This document shows positions 23,050 through 35,062 of a stretch of DNA of 64,000 nucleotides, piece after piece. Both the position numbers and the translations under genes were made by a program. Every line of letters starts with the position of its first letter. Positions within the stretch are counted from its first letter, which is position 1. Source of the DNA: Gordionus sp. m RMFG-2023 (lineage: Eukaryota > Nematomorpha > Gordioida > Chordodea > Parachordodidae); assembly GCF_954871325.1 (NCBI RefSeq), contig NC_088776.1, positions 26,832,508-26,896,507 of the forward strand, written 5' to 3'. The notes under the pieces are model-generated. The model was not told where the DNA came from. It made no database searches and was given only the letters and a program-made list of their open reading frames with translations.

Positions 23050-24170
23050 AGCAGGGGCGTAAACAGCGGGGAGGGGCGCAAACCTCCCTCCCCCCAAAAC
23101 TAAAAAATACAAATACCGAATATTTTATAAAATATTACTGTTTTATAATTATTAATTTATACCTTATAATAATAATCATTCCTATTTCTTATCGCATATG
23201 TATTTAAACTTACATTTATTAATCACATTCATAGCAGAAATAAAAACGTTATACTAATTTTCCATGAATAATATCGATTTCAAATTTGTACATTATATTT
23301 ATTAGTGATCTGCACCAGGCCTAATTTTTCAAGCCCGGCCTGAACACGAATTTTTTTTAAGAAAATTTACCGGGCACTTTCTAAAAAAAATTTGGGGTTC
23401 GGGCTGGGCCGGCAAAACTTTATAAAAAAATTTCGGGCTGGGCTTGAAAAATTAGGCCCCTTGCAGATCACTAATTTATATACCATTCTAAAAATTTCCC
23501 GCTAAATTATTTAAAACTTTTTCACTGCAACTAAAGTATAATCTTTAAAGAAATGAATATTCAATGTTTAAAATTTACTTAAAGACTGGATGTAAGGATT
23601 TTTTTTAACCAGTATCGATAGAGAATCAGCCATTCAAAAAACAAATTATCACAAAAGGTGGGAACTCATGATACCATAAAAAAATTCAATTGAAATGGAG
23701 ACATCCTTAGAATTCAAAACTAAATATTTGATGTTTGCAATAATCTCATTTTAGAAAAATTAATTCACGAAATAAATTCTGTCAATATTTCTCTATTTTC
23801 GTGAATGAGACCAGAGATATTGCAGGCACTGAACAGATGCCATTGTGTGTGCAATATATTAATACCAAAAATAATAAAATTACTGCCGCTGATATAAGAT
23901 TTGAGAATCTTAAAAAATTGAATGTAAAAATAAATCTCAAGATAAAATTTTTTTGAAAAATTAAGTTAAATATAAATTTGATACATGGAAAAAGGTATGA
24001 AGGACCCCGTCCTGGCAGAGAAAAAATAAAATAGGAAAATTTTTATTGTGTTGATGTTACGTAAGGTATCACATGATGCATTATTAGTTGAATGCAAACT
24101 ATGGTGCAAAAGGTTGACTATGCTAGATAATGTTCCAAAAAAATACCATAGTGGCTTTGCATAATTTCTA
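23050..24170 (+). pseudogene. Degraded hAT element (DUF4371/ZMYM type)
   Basis: A worn end (CAGGGGCGTAAACAG at about 23052) leads to a broken frame. The clearest part (about 23795-23960) reads NETRDIAGTEQMPLCVQYIN and continues into ITAADIRFENLKKL, which matches the block around the first catalytic Asp of this hAT class (family pattern: ADETRDIS..EQL..C.RYV). A MITE sits at 23302-23474. The C-terminal half was not found. Confidence 0.6.
23302..23474. mobile_element. MITE of the TAGTGATCTGCA / GGCC family
   Basis: Both ends carry TTAGTGATCTGCA and GGCCTAATTTTTCAAGCCCG in inverted orientation, with a short GGGC-rich middle. It is a near relative of 52174-52538. Confidence 0.85.
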
Positions 24171-25210
24171 ACACATTTTATTTTACTAATATGTTAAAAT
24201 TATTATATATTTTAGCAACTCCATTTTTATTTCTACCATCACAAATGAAACAAAATTTTAAAGAATAATATAAGCATACCTGAGCATTACTGCCTCTGAA
24301 AATAGATATGGGTTAGTCCTTCTTAATAATAGAGAGTTGACATCATGAAACTGATGAAATCATTAAAAAATTAACTTAGTTTCAAAGAAAATTGAATTTC
24401 ACATATGCTTCTTAATTATATTTCTTCGCGCAATTTAATGTTATAATCACCATTTTTTTTATCACGTACTTTAGTTTGTAAATTTATATACATTCAATAA
24501 TTTTTAAGAATATTTTTGCCCATTAATCTATATTTCCAACATTTAATTTTTTTAAATATAATTTAAATTTATATATCAAATTTATAAATTTCTTTTTTGA
24601 GGCATTTATTTTATAGTAATTCATACATCGGTTGTATACATTTTTGTCTGTGTATTAAAATCAATATTTTATAGTCAATAGGCCTAATAAATTTCTGAAA
24701 CTTAAGATATTCTTAAAAAACTTATAGAATAATTCTAATTTTTTTTATTAATTTTAAAAATTAATATCAGGACAGGATATAATATTAGCATGCATTGTTA
24801 ACATTTTTATCAGGTTTAAAAAAAATCAATTTTTGAAGATTTTTTTTAAATAAGAGAGATTTTTGATAAATTTTACTTAAAAATGTCAAAATCTTTATAA
24901 TTAAATTCTTTGCAATTTTCATTCATAAAAACCTTTCAAGATGATATCAAAATTTAATAAATAAATGCTCAAAATTATTGTTAATTTTTTTCGAACTCGA
25001 GTATTTATAATATCTGAGGAGTAACTTTTATAAAAAAATTATAAAGTTACTTTTGAGTTGTTAAAATTTAAATTTGCACATTTTTCATGAACAATTTTTC
25101 CGAATCATTTTATTAAAATACATTTATCGTTTAATTTGCAAATCTCTATATTAGTTTTATTTTAGAAGGAAATACCTACCCCGGGACGACACTATCCCGG
25201 TCTCTTCTGT
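24171..25210. repeat. AT-rich stretch with dispersed repeat copy
   Basis: The part at about 24890-25200 shares blocks (GTAACTTTTATAAAAAA, TTAAATTTGCA, TTTTTCATG) with 28770-28990 and, in part, 59830-59930. At its end is ACCCCGGGACGACACTATCC, close to GCCCCGGAATAACATTATCC near 28950. No gene seen. Confidence 0.5.
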
Positions 25211-25544
25211 ATGCCATTTAATAAAAAAAATTATTATAAATACAATAATAGATTAGAATTTTTGCATAAATTTAGCAGGATAAAAACAACATATCTCAAT
25301 TGTAAAATTAATGTCATGGTAGGGAATTGGTTTACTCAGTTAAAAAAAAATATCCTGAACTTTCTATAAGAATATCTGAAGCCACAAGTCTGCTCAAGTC
25401 TATGGGATCTCTGCTAAAAATAGGTTAAATAATAAAGTAAAAGATTATCACGTCCATATCGTGTAGATTTTTTATAAAGAATAAAAAGGCATGCTAATGC
25501 AAAGAAAAGCAAAAGTATATGGTCTAGGTTAGAGATTGACTCAT

Positions 25545-25625
25545 GCTTAGCTAAAAAAAGCTTCGGGCCTGGATGGACATCGTGTTAAATATTTTTATGA
25601 CCCAAGTTATTTTGCAAATTTTTTC
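25545..25625 (+). mobile_element. Short reverse-transcriptase-type fragment
   Basis: The reading KKASGLDGHRVKYFYDPSYF resembles the start of the reverse transcriptase domain in the same retroelement type as 33750 and 48740 (family pattern: F..GS.GG.DGLRPQHL.D). The match is short and the fragment is old. Confidence 0.35.
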
Positions 25626-25689
25626 TAAAGCTTAGAATTAGGGTAATTTATATCTCCTTCCTGCATAAAATATAATTACTGACCGTGCT

Positions 25690-27218
25690 GAACAACTTTT
25701 ATAAAATTATTTTAAGGGCCGGGCCGTGCAAAAATAATTATGGGTCTCCGTTCGGACTTCTAGTTTACGTTATAAGCACGAATGATTGGGTAAAATTTAC
25801 CCCCTATACTGAATGGCACCTAAGTTATATAATAAATGAGACTTTTACATTTGCATGGACGACAATTTTTTTTTAATTAATGTGTAATTTTTATGATTTT
25901 TATTATAAACCTAAAATATTATGTGTTTTTACTCCAAAATTTGTCTTTTCTGTCATATCCCATATGGTTTTCCATTTAACCCATAATATCATGGTATATA
26001 GCAAAAAATATGATCTTTATCTCCGCGTCAAAACAAAGATAAGTAATTAGCTCATATTTTGTCTTATTTGTAGTATAATGTGAGGCTATCTAATTGTATA
26101 ATTATTTTTAGCCCATAATTCCAGTTTGCTAAAAAAACAAAAGAAATAAATATTCACTCTTGGACAACCTCCACTTCGTTCCCGTGGTCACGATCACATT
26201 AATCAATTTCGGCCATGAGGCCCTCGCCTTTTAAATCAATAGGGAGAAAGTGCTCAGTGCTATCTGGTTTTCCAAAAAAATAATATTGGCTTAAAAATTT
26301 GCAGATCATATAAATCCATTGTTCTATACAGTTTTTATAGAAAACAATTATTATATTTTTTTAGTTTTAATATCTCTTTTTATATAATTTTTTATATTAC
26401 TTCAATATAGGTATTATTTATGTTATTTCATAAATAGTTTACATGATATTTTAATAAATAGATTTTAACCTTGTAAAAAAATTCCTTATATAGTAATTCA
26501 TCCAGAGTCTGATGCATGACAAAAGTAGTTTTTAATACACCTATAACATAATATAATATGAATTATTAAAAAAACGATATTAGGTAAAAGACTAAGCGTA
26601 TATTCTCCTCAACTCCTTCAATAGAGCTGGCTTATCATAGTATTCTTCCTCACCAAAAAAGATTTATTTATTGATGAAGTTATATATTACTCATCACTTA
26701 TCTTGCCAATATTTTTGTTACATTCACCTGATAATTTATGCAAATTAGTTTAAACTTGAAAGTAATTTTATAATAGTTATTAAATAACTTAACGTCATTT
26801 ACGCGTTAACAAATTATGTAATAATAGCTAATAATGCTCGTTAATCTGTAATAAATAAGTATATTACCATATTTTATAGTGAGGTGAATAAGTGAGAACA
26901 TATAATTTATGTAAATTTAAATATAAACTACACCTCTTTATCGTAGTATTTCCTTTAATAGTTTAAGTAAATTTTTCTTATTATTAATACATTTGATATT
27001 TTTTTTTAAGTATAAATAAACATTTTGCGTGATTTTAAATTTAAGTTAAGATAAGAGAATAGGGACTGGGCTGGGACGGAGCATTGATTACATTTTTTTT
27101 TTAAAATTAATAATTTATTTTTAAAACAGAGTGCAACTTATTGTTAGATTGAAAAAATTTAAACTAAGGAGAGACCGAGGTTATATTATCCATAAAAAAT
27201 CGAAGGGCTATAAAAATT
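25690..27218. other. Spacer, mostly featureless
   Basis: A short GGGCCGGGCCGTG motif at about 25714 looks like a worn MITE end. The segment at 26160-26240 is less AT-rich but has no recognised coding or RNA signal. The rest is AT-rich. Confidence 0.4.
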
Positions 27219-27226
27219 AGAAAAAG

Positions 27227-27433
27227 CTAGTATTGTTAAACAGTATTGAGCCGATTTTTAAAAATGCTAACTCAATATTTTATCCAGAAAAATATTATGC
27301 AAGCCTTAAGATTTTGCTCATAGATGACACATAGGTTTAAACATCTATTAACAAAATCTCGATGCTTAAGTAATTTTTCTCTGGCAATATTTAGTAAAAA
27401 ATTGGCTCAAATCGAGCCGTTTAAAATAACAGC
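27227..27433. mobile_element. hAT-type MITE (TAGTGTTGTTAAAC / GAGCCGATTTT family)
   Basis: The ends are CTAGTATTGTTAAAC and GTTTAAAATAACAGC, with inner inverted blocks TTGAGCCGATTTTT and AATTGGCTCAAA. Identical AGAAAAAG lies on both sides (27219-27226 and 27434-27441). Confidence 0.8.
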
Positions 27434-27715
27434 AGAAAAAGTAAATTTTCCAAATAATTTAAACGTAGTTTAAACTATACATATATCTCTACTCTTGATA
27501 TTACTAATTAAAAAATCTTATATTATTTAATATATAATTTAAAGAAAATGATAATTTAAGAATTATTACAAGAAATCCTGGGTACCTTTTAGCTGTTCGC
27601 AGAGCGTGTTATAGCGGTTTACTTTTTCTTAATTTTTCTATAATACTATATAAATCAATCAAAATGCTTTGTATCAGATGTAATATGTACTAGGCTCATC
27701 CATTTTACATATATC

Positions 27716-28029
27716 CAGTAGCATCACTAGCTTTTACAATCTCAAGAGGCTCAAAAAAATTTTTTTTAAATTACCTTCAAATTTTTTAGATAACATTTTC
27801 AAAATGACCTTCATTTTTTTAGCTAACATTTTCAAAATGACCCTCTTCTATTATATTTCCAAAGTGACCTTTTTATAGCTAGCATTTTCAAAATGATCCT
27901 TTTCTATCATATTTTAAAGTGACATTTTTTTGGCTAACATTTTTAACCCTTTTTAGGGTATTTTTTTGATCAAAATTTTCAGGGGGCTCTTTAAAATTAT
28001 TAGAGGGCTCGAGTTACTAAGCGCCCCTG
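27716..28029. mobile_element. MITE of the CAGGGGCGTCACTA family with internal tandem repeats
   Basis: The left end is CAGTAGCATCACTAGC and the right end TTACTAAGCGCCCCTG. In between are about six copies of a unit containing AGCTAACATTTTCAAAATGA, as in 18463-18720. Confidence 0.8.
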
Positions 28030-28051
28030 CCATAGTGATGCTTTGTATATA

Positions 28052-28340
28052 ATATCATTACCTGGTAGAACTTATCACTTAAAACTATCATATAATTTAC
28101 AAAGAGTCAACCATCTTTATATAATGATTTGTTGCCCTAGATAAATTCGATTAGTGTTCTTCGAAATATTGATGGATGTTCTATTATTAAAATAAAAGGT
28201 TAATATGCACCAGCCTCTAAAACCTGTCCCGGGTCTTCACATTAATTAAAAGTTAATTTTAAGATATTAAATTAGCATATAAACGTCAAAACTTTTATGC
28301 ATGATAAAATTGAAATTATTTTATCGTTTATATTTGATAT
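28052..28340 (+). repeat. Dispersed repeat, copy related to 59506-59795
   Basis: Shared blocks run in order: ACTTAAAACT.TCATATAATT, AAAGTTAAT-type text, CATGA.AAAATTGA and TTATTTTATC.TTTA. A fragment also lies at 22976. No protein was seen. Confidence 0.6.
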
Positions 28341-28785
28341 TTGTGTTTTTAAAAAGCCCGATTTGAGTATATTTTTAAAAACGGCCCGATTAAGATTTTA
28401 GAAAAAATATTATTGTGTAAGCCTCAAGATGTGGCAGGTAGAAGCCCAAACCTTTCTTCCATCTAGTTGTTAAAAGGCTCTTTTTGAGCCGATTTTTTAA
28501 AACGGCTAACTCAATATTTTAGCCAGAAAAGTATTGCCTAAGCCTCGAGATTTTGGTAATATATGTCTAGACCTTTGTTCCTTCTATTAGCAAAATCTTC
28601 AGGGTTACGTAATATTTTTCTGGATGAAATATTGAGTTAGCCGTTAAAAATCGGCTCAAAACGAGCCGTTTAACAACACTACTTCCATCATGAGCAAAAT
28701 CATCAGGCTTACACAATATTATTTTGGTTATAATCTTAATTGGGCCGTTTCGACCCGAATCGGGCTTGTTAACAAAGTAACTTTT
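28341..28785. mobile_element. MITE that hosts a nested MITE
   Basis: The outer arms pair in inverted orientation: AAGCCCGATTTGAG with ACGGCCCGATTAAGATTTT on the left, AATCTTAATTGGGCCGTTT with CGAATCGGGCTTGTTAAC on the right. AAGCCTCA and ATGAGCAAAATCATCAGGCTT lie toward the middle. The middle is split by a second MITE at 28464-28681. Confidence 0.75.
28464..28681. mobile_element. Nested hAT-type MITE with perfect target duplication
   Basis: The ends are TAGTTGTTAAAAGGCTC and GAGCCGTTTAACAACACTA, with long inverted arms (GAGCCGATTTTTTAAAACGG and partner). Identical CTTCCATC flanks it at 28456-28463 and 28682-28689. It belongs to the same family as 35754-35977. Confidence 0.93.
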
Positions 28786-28789
28786 ATAA

Positions 28790-29059
28790 AAAATTTAAGA
28801 ATAAAAATGTATAAATTATAAATTTGCATTTAAAAATTTTCATGGCATTTACGAAACATTTGACCCATTAGATCTAATCTAAATACATTTTTGGTATAAT
28901 TTTTCAAATCTCAAAGTATAATCGTTTAATTATTTAATAAGAAAAAACCTGCCCCGGAATAACATTATCCATTTATACATCAAAAGTCAAATGAAAATTT
29001 ATTAGGGAAAACAGGGGCACATCGGACAAGATTTTCTAAATCATAGAATCTGTAATAAT
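28790..29059. repeat. Dispersed AT-rich repeat with CCCCGG motif
   Basis: Related to 24890-25200, as described there. No gene seen. Confidence 0.4.
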
Positions 29060-29320
29060 AATAAATGCAGAGTTGTTAAAGTAGCTCACTACAAGTAGCG
29101 CGTAGCGCGCTATCTTTTTTGGTAGCTATAGCTAAAGGCGCGCTACTCTTTTTTCCAATTTTTTTTTTTTTAGTGGGCTCCTTTTTTTGAAAGTAGATAA
29201 GTAGCGCGCTACTAAGCTACTTAAAAATATAATGAATGTAACTTTAAACATGAAAATTTATAATATCATAATTTATATTTTCAATTTGTAATATTAAATC
29301 ATTTGGTGTAAATTATTTAA

Positions 29321-29511
29321 ATGTCATCTCAAATGGATATCCAAATCGGTGTAAGTGAGTCAGACAATTATGATATTAATGAAATGGATGATACCCTGGA
29401 AGAAAATGTTAGTGATAACAATAATACAAATTTTCCATTTCCAAAATTTGAAAATATTTTCGAATTAACAAACGGTAGCTACAAATTTATTTGTTTAAAT
29501 TGTAAAAAAAT
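29321..29511 (+). pseudogene. Outer hAT transposase, N-terminal piece
   Basis: An open frame of about 64 codons starts at an ATG with an acidic, Asn-rich leader (SESDNYDINEMDDTLEENVS) and reaches FICLNCKKI, the likely start of a BED-type zinc finger. It is cut at the left end of the nested element. The frame then runs on artificially to 29674. Confidence 0.6.
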
Positions 29512-30911
29512 CAGGAATGTAAACCCGAACCCTCGTATTTTGGCTGAACCCGAAACCGGACCCTTTTTAAAAGTGGAGTGTTTAAGGGTTATAGGTATCA
29601 TAAAAATTTTTAAAAATAAAAATAATTTTTTAAAAAATTATATAAATTATATAAATTTTTTAAAATTTTATTAACTTTTTTTGTGGAATCATTTATTTTA
29701 TCGCGTTTTTCTTTCAATTTTCTTCCTGGACTTCCATTTTATTTAGAGAAGGAAATCATTAGTGTAGGTAATAATATTTTATTATGTAAATTTTTTAATA
29801 TATTATTTTTAAAGTGAATTGTGTAATAATATTTAAATGATAATGCACAACACGTTGGTTCTCAATTTGTAAGATGCTAGAACGATTATTAAGTTTAAGA
29901 TTTCGGTAATAATTTTATTATAGGAGCATGTTAAGTCATTTTGTCGGAAGATGATTGGTCCCAAATAAAGGACCTTACTAGTGTATTAGTGCCTTTAAAA
30001 ATAACAATATTAAGATTACAATCACAACAATTATGTTTATTTGATTTTTATGGCATATGGATTAGATGCGGATCAGATTTAGAAAAATTTACAGTCCTTT
30101 TTACACGAAATATTAGAAAACATGAAGCAACAAAATTTGCAAAATAGTGTTGTATACGCTTCTATATATTTAGACCTTCGATATCAAGTTTTATTGAGTA
30201 TTGAGCAAAAACAAATGGCTAAAGACCATCTTAAGGATTTATGGCATACGCAAAACTCCATTATTTACAATATATTGGAGGCTACGACAATACCTACTGG
30301 TTGCAGTGATAATAATATATAGCAACATTGATGATCTTGAAATTTTACTTTAAGATAGAGAAAAAAAATCAAATTATCATCAGATAGAAAGGAGGAACAA
30401 AAAATGCCTATTGCATCTTTAATAGTAAAGTTCTCAAAAGTTAATAAGGATATAAATATTTTAAATTCTGGAAAGAAAATTCTTTTATATGTCCAGAATT
30501 AAATATCTTATCTAGAATCTTCATGGCTGTACCGGCGACATAAGTACAATAATTTTATAAAGATAGCTATTTATTTTTGGTAAGGGTAGAACGTGAATTT
30601 TCATCTTTGAAATTTATATTGTCTACTTTATGTGGAAATCTCAAGGATGATATTTTAGAAGATATTATGATTGCGCGATTGAATAAAACATTTAAAATAT
30701 AAATTATTTCATCTTTAAATTTTTCATTTGTAAATTATGAATATTTATATATTGAAGTATAATAATAAATGAATGAAAAAAAATCTTATTTTGAGTCATT
30801 ATTTTTATGTTCCCTGAACCCAGATCCGAACCCTGGACCTGGGTCCTTTTCAAATTTTATTCCTGTACCCGAACCCGGACCCTGTTTTTTGTCGAAGGGC
30901 TCACATCTCTG
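29512..30911 (+). mobile_element. Nested hAT element
   Basis: The ends are CAGGAATGTAAACCCG (left) and, on the opposite strand at the right, CAGAGATGTGAGCCC. GGGTTCGGG-type motifs lie just inside both ends. The plus strand encodes a broken transposase. No clear target duplication was seen (flanks AAAAAAAT and ATTAAGAC). It lies within the transposase of the element at 29068-31530, so it is the younger of the two. Confidence 0.8.
29941..30703 (+). pseudogene. Transposase remnant of the nested hAT
   Basis: The first frame has LSEDDWSQIKDLTSVLVPLK followed by LRLQSQQLCLFDFYGIW, typical of the helical insert of insect-type hAT transposases. The next frame (30122-30322) has ASIYLDLRYQVLLS. Near 30590-30700 it reads VEREFSSLKFILSTLCGNLK and DDILEDIMIARLNK, the C-terminal dimerisation region. 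Two or more frame changes break it and the catalytic N-terminal part is absent. Confidence 0.75.
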
Positions 30912-31245
30912 ATTAAGACTCTATCCCCTGGTACAACAATTTTTTGTCGCCAGATACTGATTGAGAAATCAAACAAAGATGCCCTAGTTAGAACCATAAA
31001 AACGACTTCCATTGATAATTTTTTAGAAATAAAGGATACAAATATAATAGAAACCCTAAATGCGTTTTTTAAATCTTGAAATACAAATGAGTATCTTTAT
31101 AATTTTTCTTATATTAAAAATATGTATATAAAATAGATATTGCCGATCAAGTTCTAGTGTTGAGAGATTATTTAGTTAGGCGAAACTTATACTTTCTGAT
31201 CGTCGCTTCTTGGGAATGATAGTATAGAAAGGATTTTATTATAAA
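30912..31245 (+). pseudogene. Outer hAT transposase, C-terminal piece
   Basis: After the nested element the reading resumes with IKTLSPGTTIFCRQILIEKS and continues to a stop at about 31079. Farther on, SSSVERLFS, KLILSDRRFLGNDSIERILF and YKNAK give the dimerisation block of a different hAT subfamily from the nested copy. Stops interrupt it. Confidence 0.6.
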
Positions 31246-31539
31246 AATGCAAAAAAAAAATAAAAAATGAAATATTATCATAAATAGTTATTTTTATTTC
31301 ATAAATTAGAGTCTATAAATTTTTTAAAATCAAAACTAACTATATTTAACTATTTATAAATGTTGATTTTTATGTATTATATACTATGTATTTACTTAAT
31401 AAGCAAAAAATAAAACTAATTTATTTCTAAATTTTTTTTTATAAAAAATAGCCTAAAAAGTAGCCAAAGCTACTTTTAAAAAATAGTAGCTAATAGCGCG
31501 CTACTTTTAAAAGTAGGGTTAACAACTCTGGATGAATGA

Positions 31540-33590
31540 CCATTTTTGGCTAGCCAACTTTTTTCTCTACCTGATATTATGTTAATATTAAAAAATAATT
31601 GTAAACTTTTCAAATAAAAAAACAAGGTATTGGATTAGTTATAGGATTTCTGGTTACTTAAATAATAAATGAGAGAATAAGTAATTAAATTAAATATATT
31701 TAATCAACCCCTACCCTTACATTAGATTCATAGAATTTAATTACTGAGATAATTTTATTTGAATCATAACTTAATTCAGCTCTTTTCTTTGTATATTCGC
31801 ACCATTTGAAATTATTTGGAAATAATAAATTGTGTAATAAATGGGCCCTATGTGCAGAGTTTCCAGGTTTACCACATTGACTAGATTATCACAATCTTTA
31901 TAAAAAGTTGAAATTTACCACACTCTATTCAGCTACCACAACTCTACCCCATTTTTTGAAATTTTTGAAGTATACCCCAACAACTACCACAAAATCTCCC
32001 ACATTTTAAAATCATGTTTTTGAAATTATTAGAAAAATGCAATATTTTACATCGCAATTTTACCCTTCTTTCAAGTTTGGGTTGGTTTTATTTATATAGT
32101 GGAATTTGATTTTAATAATTGGTTTCATAAACCTAGGTCCTTGTCTTTTATACTATTATTTTTTTTAACGATCCGTGGGATTAATCCGATCTTGAAGTTA
32201 AATTTCTGGCAAATTTTTTGGTATTTACAGAAATCTTCATTATTTTACTAGATGATAAATCTTAAAGGGATTTGATCTGTTAAATATTGGTAATAATAAC
32301 CCAAGGGTCAGTAAAATTCATATTTAGAATGAATTTTATTTGATATTATAATAAATATATAATTGTATAATCATTTTCAAAAAATGTAGCAAAGCAAAGG
32401 ACATTATAAAGTTTCGATTTTTCAAAGCGTGGATTTTACTACATAATAATTTATTTATTATATGATCTTGAAGAATTTATTTTAAAATATTTAAGGCAGA
32501 ATCCGCATTTTTGCCACAACCTGATATTCATTCCGACAATACTCATAGCTATTCAATCGTTTATAAAAAAGATAAAATATTTAAATTATAGAGCGGCAAA
32601 ATATATAGGTCAAAAAATATCATAGCGACCTCTTATATTTCTTCGTTCCCTTGAAGAATTTTTACTATTTTGTAAACCCTAAATTAAAATCGCATTGGAC
32701 TATATCTAGATCTCGATTTTGCATTTTTTACTCTAATTTTGTTCAAAATACATTTCATATATAATCCTTAAATTCAAGTTCTGCTATAATCTTTATTAGT
32801 GTCATTTCTACTATAATCTGATTAAAATACATAAAAGGATTTGATGTAAACTCATAAGTGGATATAGTATTGAATGATTAGTTCCTTTTTTCGAAGAAAT
32901 ATGAAATTATTTGTGGAAATATATTTAAAGTTGGAAAAGGAAATTGTTATATATGCTCTTACTTCTTTATAATTAAAATGATAGAAATAACTAAATTTTG
33001 GGAAAAAATATCACATTTAATCCTATAATTTTATATTTTATAAAACGCACTAAAAATTTTAACTAATTTTTTTTTATGAAAATAAATGTTTGATGCTCAA
33101 AACATTAAATTTTTAGAAGAATATTTAAATTATCTTGATGATTGTCAATTAATTTATAAAGTTCTTAAAAATATTATCATTTTATGAAGAAATTTTGAAT
33201 AGAATATTATATTAATAGAGTAACAGGACTAAATATTAAAATCATTGTATTGCCAAGATTTACGAAGAAAATAGTCATTTAAAATTTTTACTATATTTTT
33301 ATAAATATTTGAAAATTAATTCCATAATTAATATTTCTTTAGCCTAGAAATTAGCTTCCTTTAACCCGGGTAAAGATTGGGAAAAGGAGTTTAGTAGTGA
33401 AGCCCTCAATTTTTTAAAATTAAAATCTACTACAACCAAATAATTTTCTCGCAACCCTGGTCTCTATCCGAAGTATACCCTTAGTATAAATAATATAAAC
33501 TCACATAGATGATAGAACAGGGTTTAAACGTTTTGATATATTATTTATGGTACTTAAGATTGATAAATCTAAACAAATAAATAATAAAAT
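31540..33590. other. Long AT-rich spacer
   Basis: No open frame with family resemblance and no clear terminal repeats. A CCACA-rich stretch at 31860-32010 reads repeatedly as ACCACA and CTACCCCA but has no clear period. Confidence 0.4.
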
Positions 33591-33593
33591 TAT

Positions 33594-33730
33594 TTAGATA
33601 TCTTTAGAGTATGAAAATATTTCTTTAGTATAAAATTATATTGAGATGACATAAGAGAAATATTTTCGGTTTATATGCGATCATAGTTATCTGCATAATG
33701 TTCATTTTTTAGATTTGATTATTTTTAACA
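33594..33730 (+). repeat. Direct repeat B, copy 1
   Basis: About 137 bp, nearly identical to 35063-35200. It begins TTAGATATCTTTAGAGTAT and ends GATTTGATTATTTTTAACA. Together the pair brackets a retroelement fragment. Confidence 0.93.
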
Positions 33731-33745
33731 CCAATATAAATCCCT

Positions 33746-34290
33746 CCTAAGATCACTCAATTTCAATAACTATGGCCATGAATGGTTAGACTCATATCCC
33801 AGCATTTTAAATAACCAGGTAATAGATAACGACGCTTTTCGTTATACAATCAATTTACGCTTGGGCATACCTTTTCTAAACCATTATATTTGCATTAAAT
33901 GCAATCAATCGGCAGACGCATATGGGAGACACGCTCTCCACTCTAAATTTATATCAAAAATCAGCCGACATGATAAAATAAATGCGATAATAGCTACTTT
34001 TTAAAATAAAGCCAATTTTCCCTGTATTTTAGAACCTACATCCTTTTTAGATAAAAAAACGTCCTGTCGGCAAAACCGTCGTACCTTTTTTCATGGGAAA
34101 GCCTTTAATGTGGGATTTTACCTGCATTGATCCCATGGCTCCATCTAATAATTCCCATGATACCCTTAACAGAGCCGAATCTCTAAAAAATATAAAATAC
34201 TCACACCTTATGTGTGACATCCACTGTTCCCATAGCAGCTACATCAACCTTCTCTTTTGGACAAGCGGCAAGATCTCTTCAAAATAATAT
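33746..34290 (+). mobile_element. Degraded retroelement fragment, C-terminal region
   Basis: The plus strand reads NNYGHEWLDSYPS, then DNDAFRYTINLRLGIPF with an ICIKC pair, YGRHALHSKFISKISRHDKI, then CILEPTSFLD, and in another frame MGKPLMWDFTCIDPMAPS (34093 on). This order of motifs follows the reverse transcriptase in a widespread animal retroelement. The R/KPDG ... WDVT pattern is reminiscent of a PD-(D/E)XK nuclease, which is an inference. It is broken in a few places and bracketed by the direct repeats B. Confidence 0.65.
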
Positions 34291-34356
34291 CCAAATCAAT
34301 AAAAAAATCATACCTTTCTCCATTTTACAAACTCAAGCAGAAAATCGGCGTATCTA

Positions 34357-34586
34357 TAATTAGATCTAATTATCAAATATTTAATACATCATGGCCCGTC
34401 CTCGCCATTTGATATTTTTTTAAAATGTTTTTTTTCTATAAAAATATACATTTGTATCAATCTTTTTTTTTAACTTAAACTGATATATGACATATTTTAT
34501 TATATTCTCTATATTATAATGTTAATTTTTAAATAATAATATTTTATCATATTTGTATATGAATTTTAATAAAAAATTGAATTTTT
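34357..34586 (+). repeat. Direct repeat A, copy 1
   Basis: About 230 bp, closely matching 34828-35062. Both start TAGATCTAATTAT.AAATATTT and include CATGGCCCG.CCTCGCCA.TTGA. Confidence 0.93.
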
Positions 34587-34827
34587 ATTTTAATTATTTT
34601 TTTAAATTTTCATAAATTTTTTTTTAAAATTATGGCTGAATTTTTTAAGTAGTCGAAATAATCAGTTACTACTTCTTGATTTTTACCTATTTCAAAAAGA
34701 GAAAACATCTAACCAAACAACCTATTGTAGATATGCTCAATTCCATGTGGATGAATGCAGTGGGCGAGCCAGAACTAAGAACGGAATACCTATATTCCAC
34801 AATCAAAAACATAATCGCCATATGTAT

Positions 34828-35062
34828 AAATAGATCTAATTATTAAATATTTAAAACTTCATGGCCCGACCTCGCCACTTGATATATTTTTTTTGAAAAA
34901 TGTTTTTTCTTTTTATAAAAATATACATTTGTATCAATCTTTTTTTTAACTTAAACTTATATATGACATATTTTATTATATTTTCTATATTATACTGTTA
35001 ATTTTTAAATAATAATATTTTATCATATTTGTATATGAATTTTAATAAAAAATTGAATTTTT
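34828..35062 (+). repeat. Direct repeat A, copy 2
   Basis: Partner of 34357-34586. It runs directly into copy 2 of repeat B. Confidence 0.93.

Larger units (their letters stand above)
29068..31530 (+). mobile_element. hAT element interrupted by another hAT
   Basis: The ends are CAGAGTTGTTAAAG (left) and GTTAACAACTCTG (right), with many GTAGCGCGCTAC motifs just inside. The flanks AATAAATG (29060-29067) and GATGAATG (31531-31538) agree at 6 of 8 bases. The interior has the start of the transposase (29321-29511), a nested hAT (29512-30911), and the C-terminal end (30912-31260). The middle of the outer transposase is missing. Confidence 0.85.
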
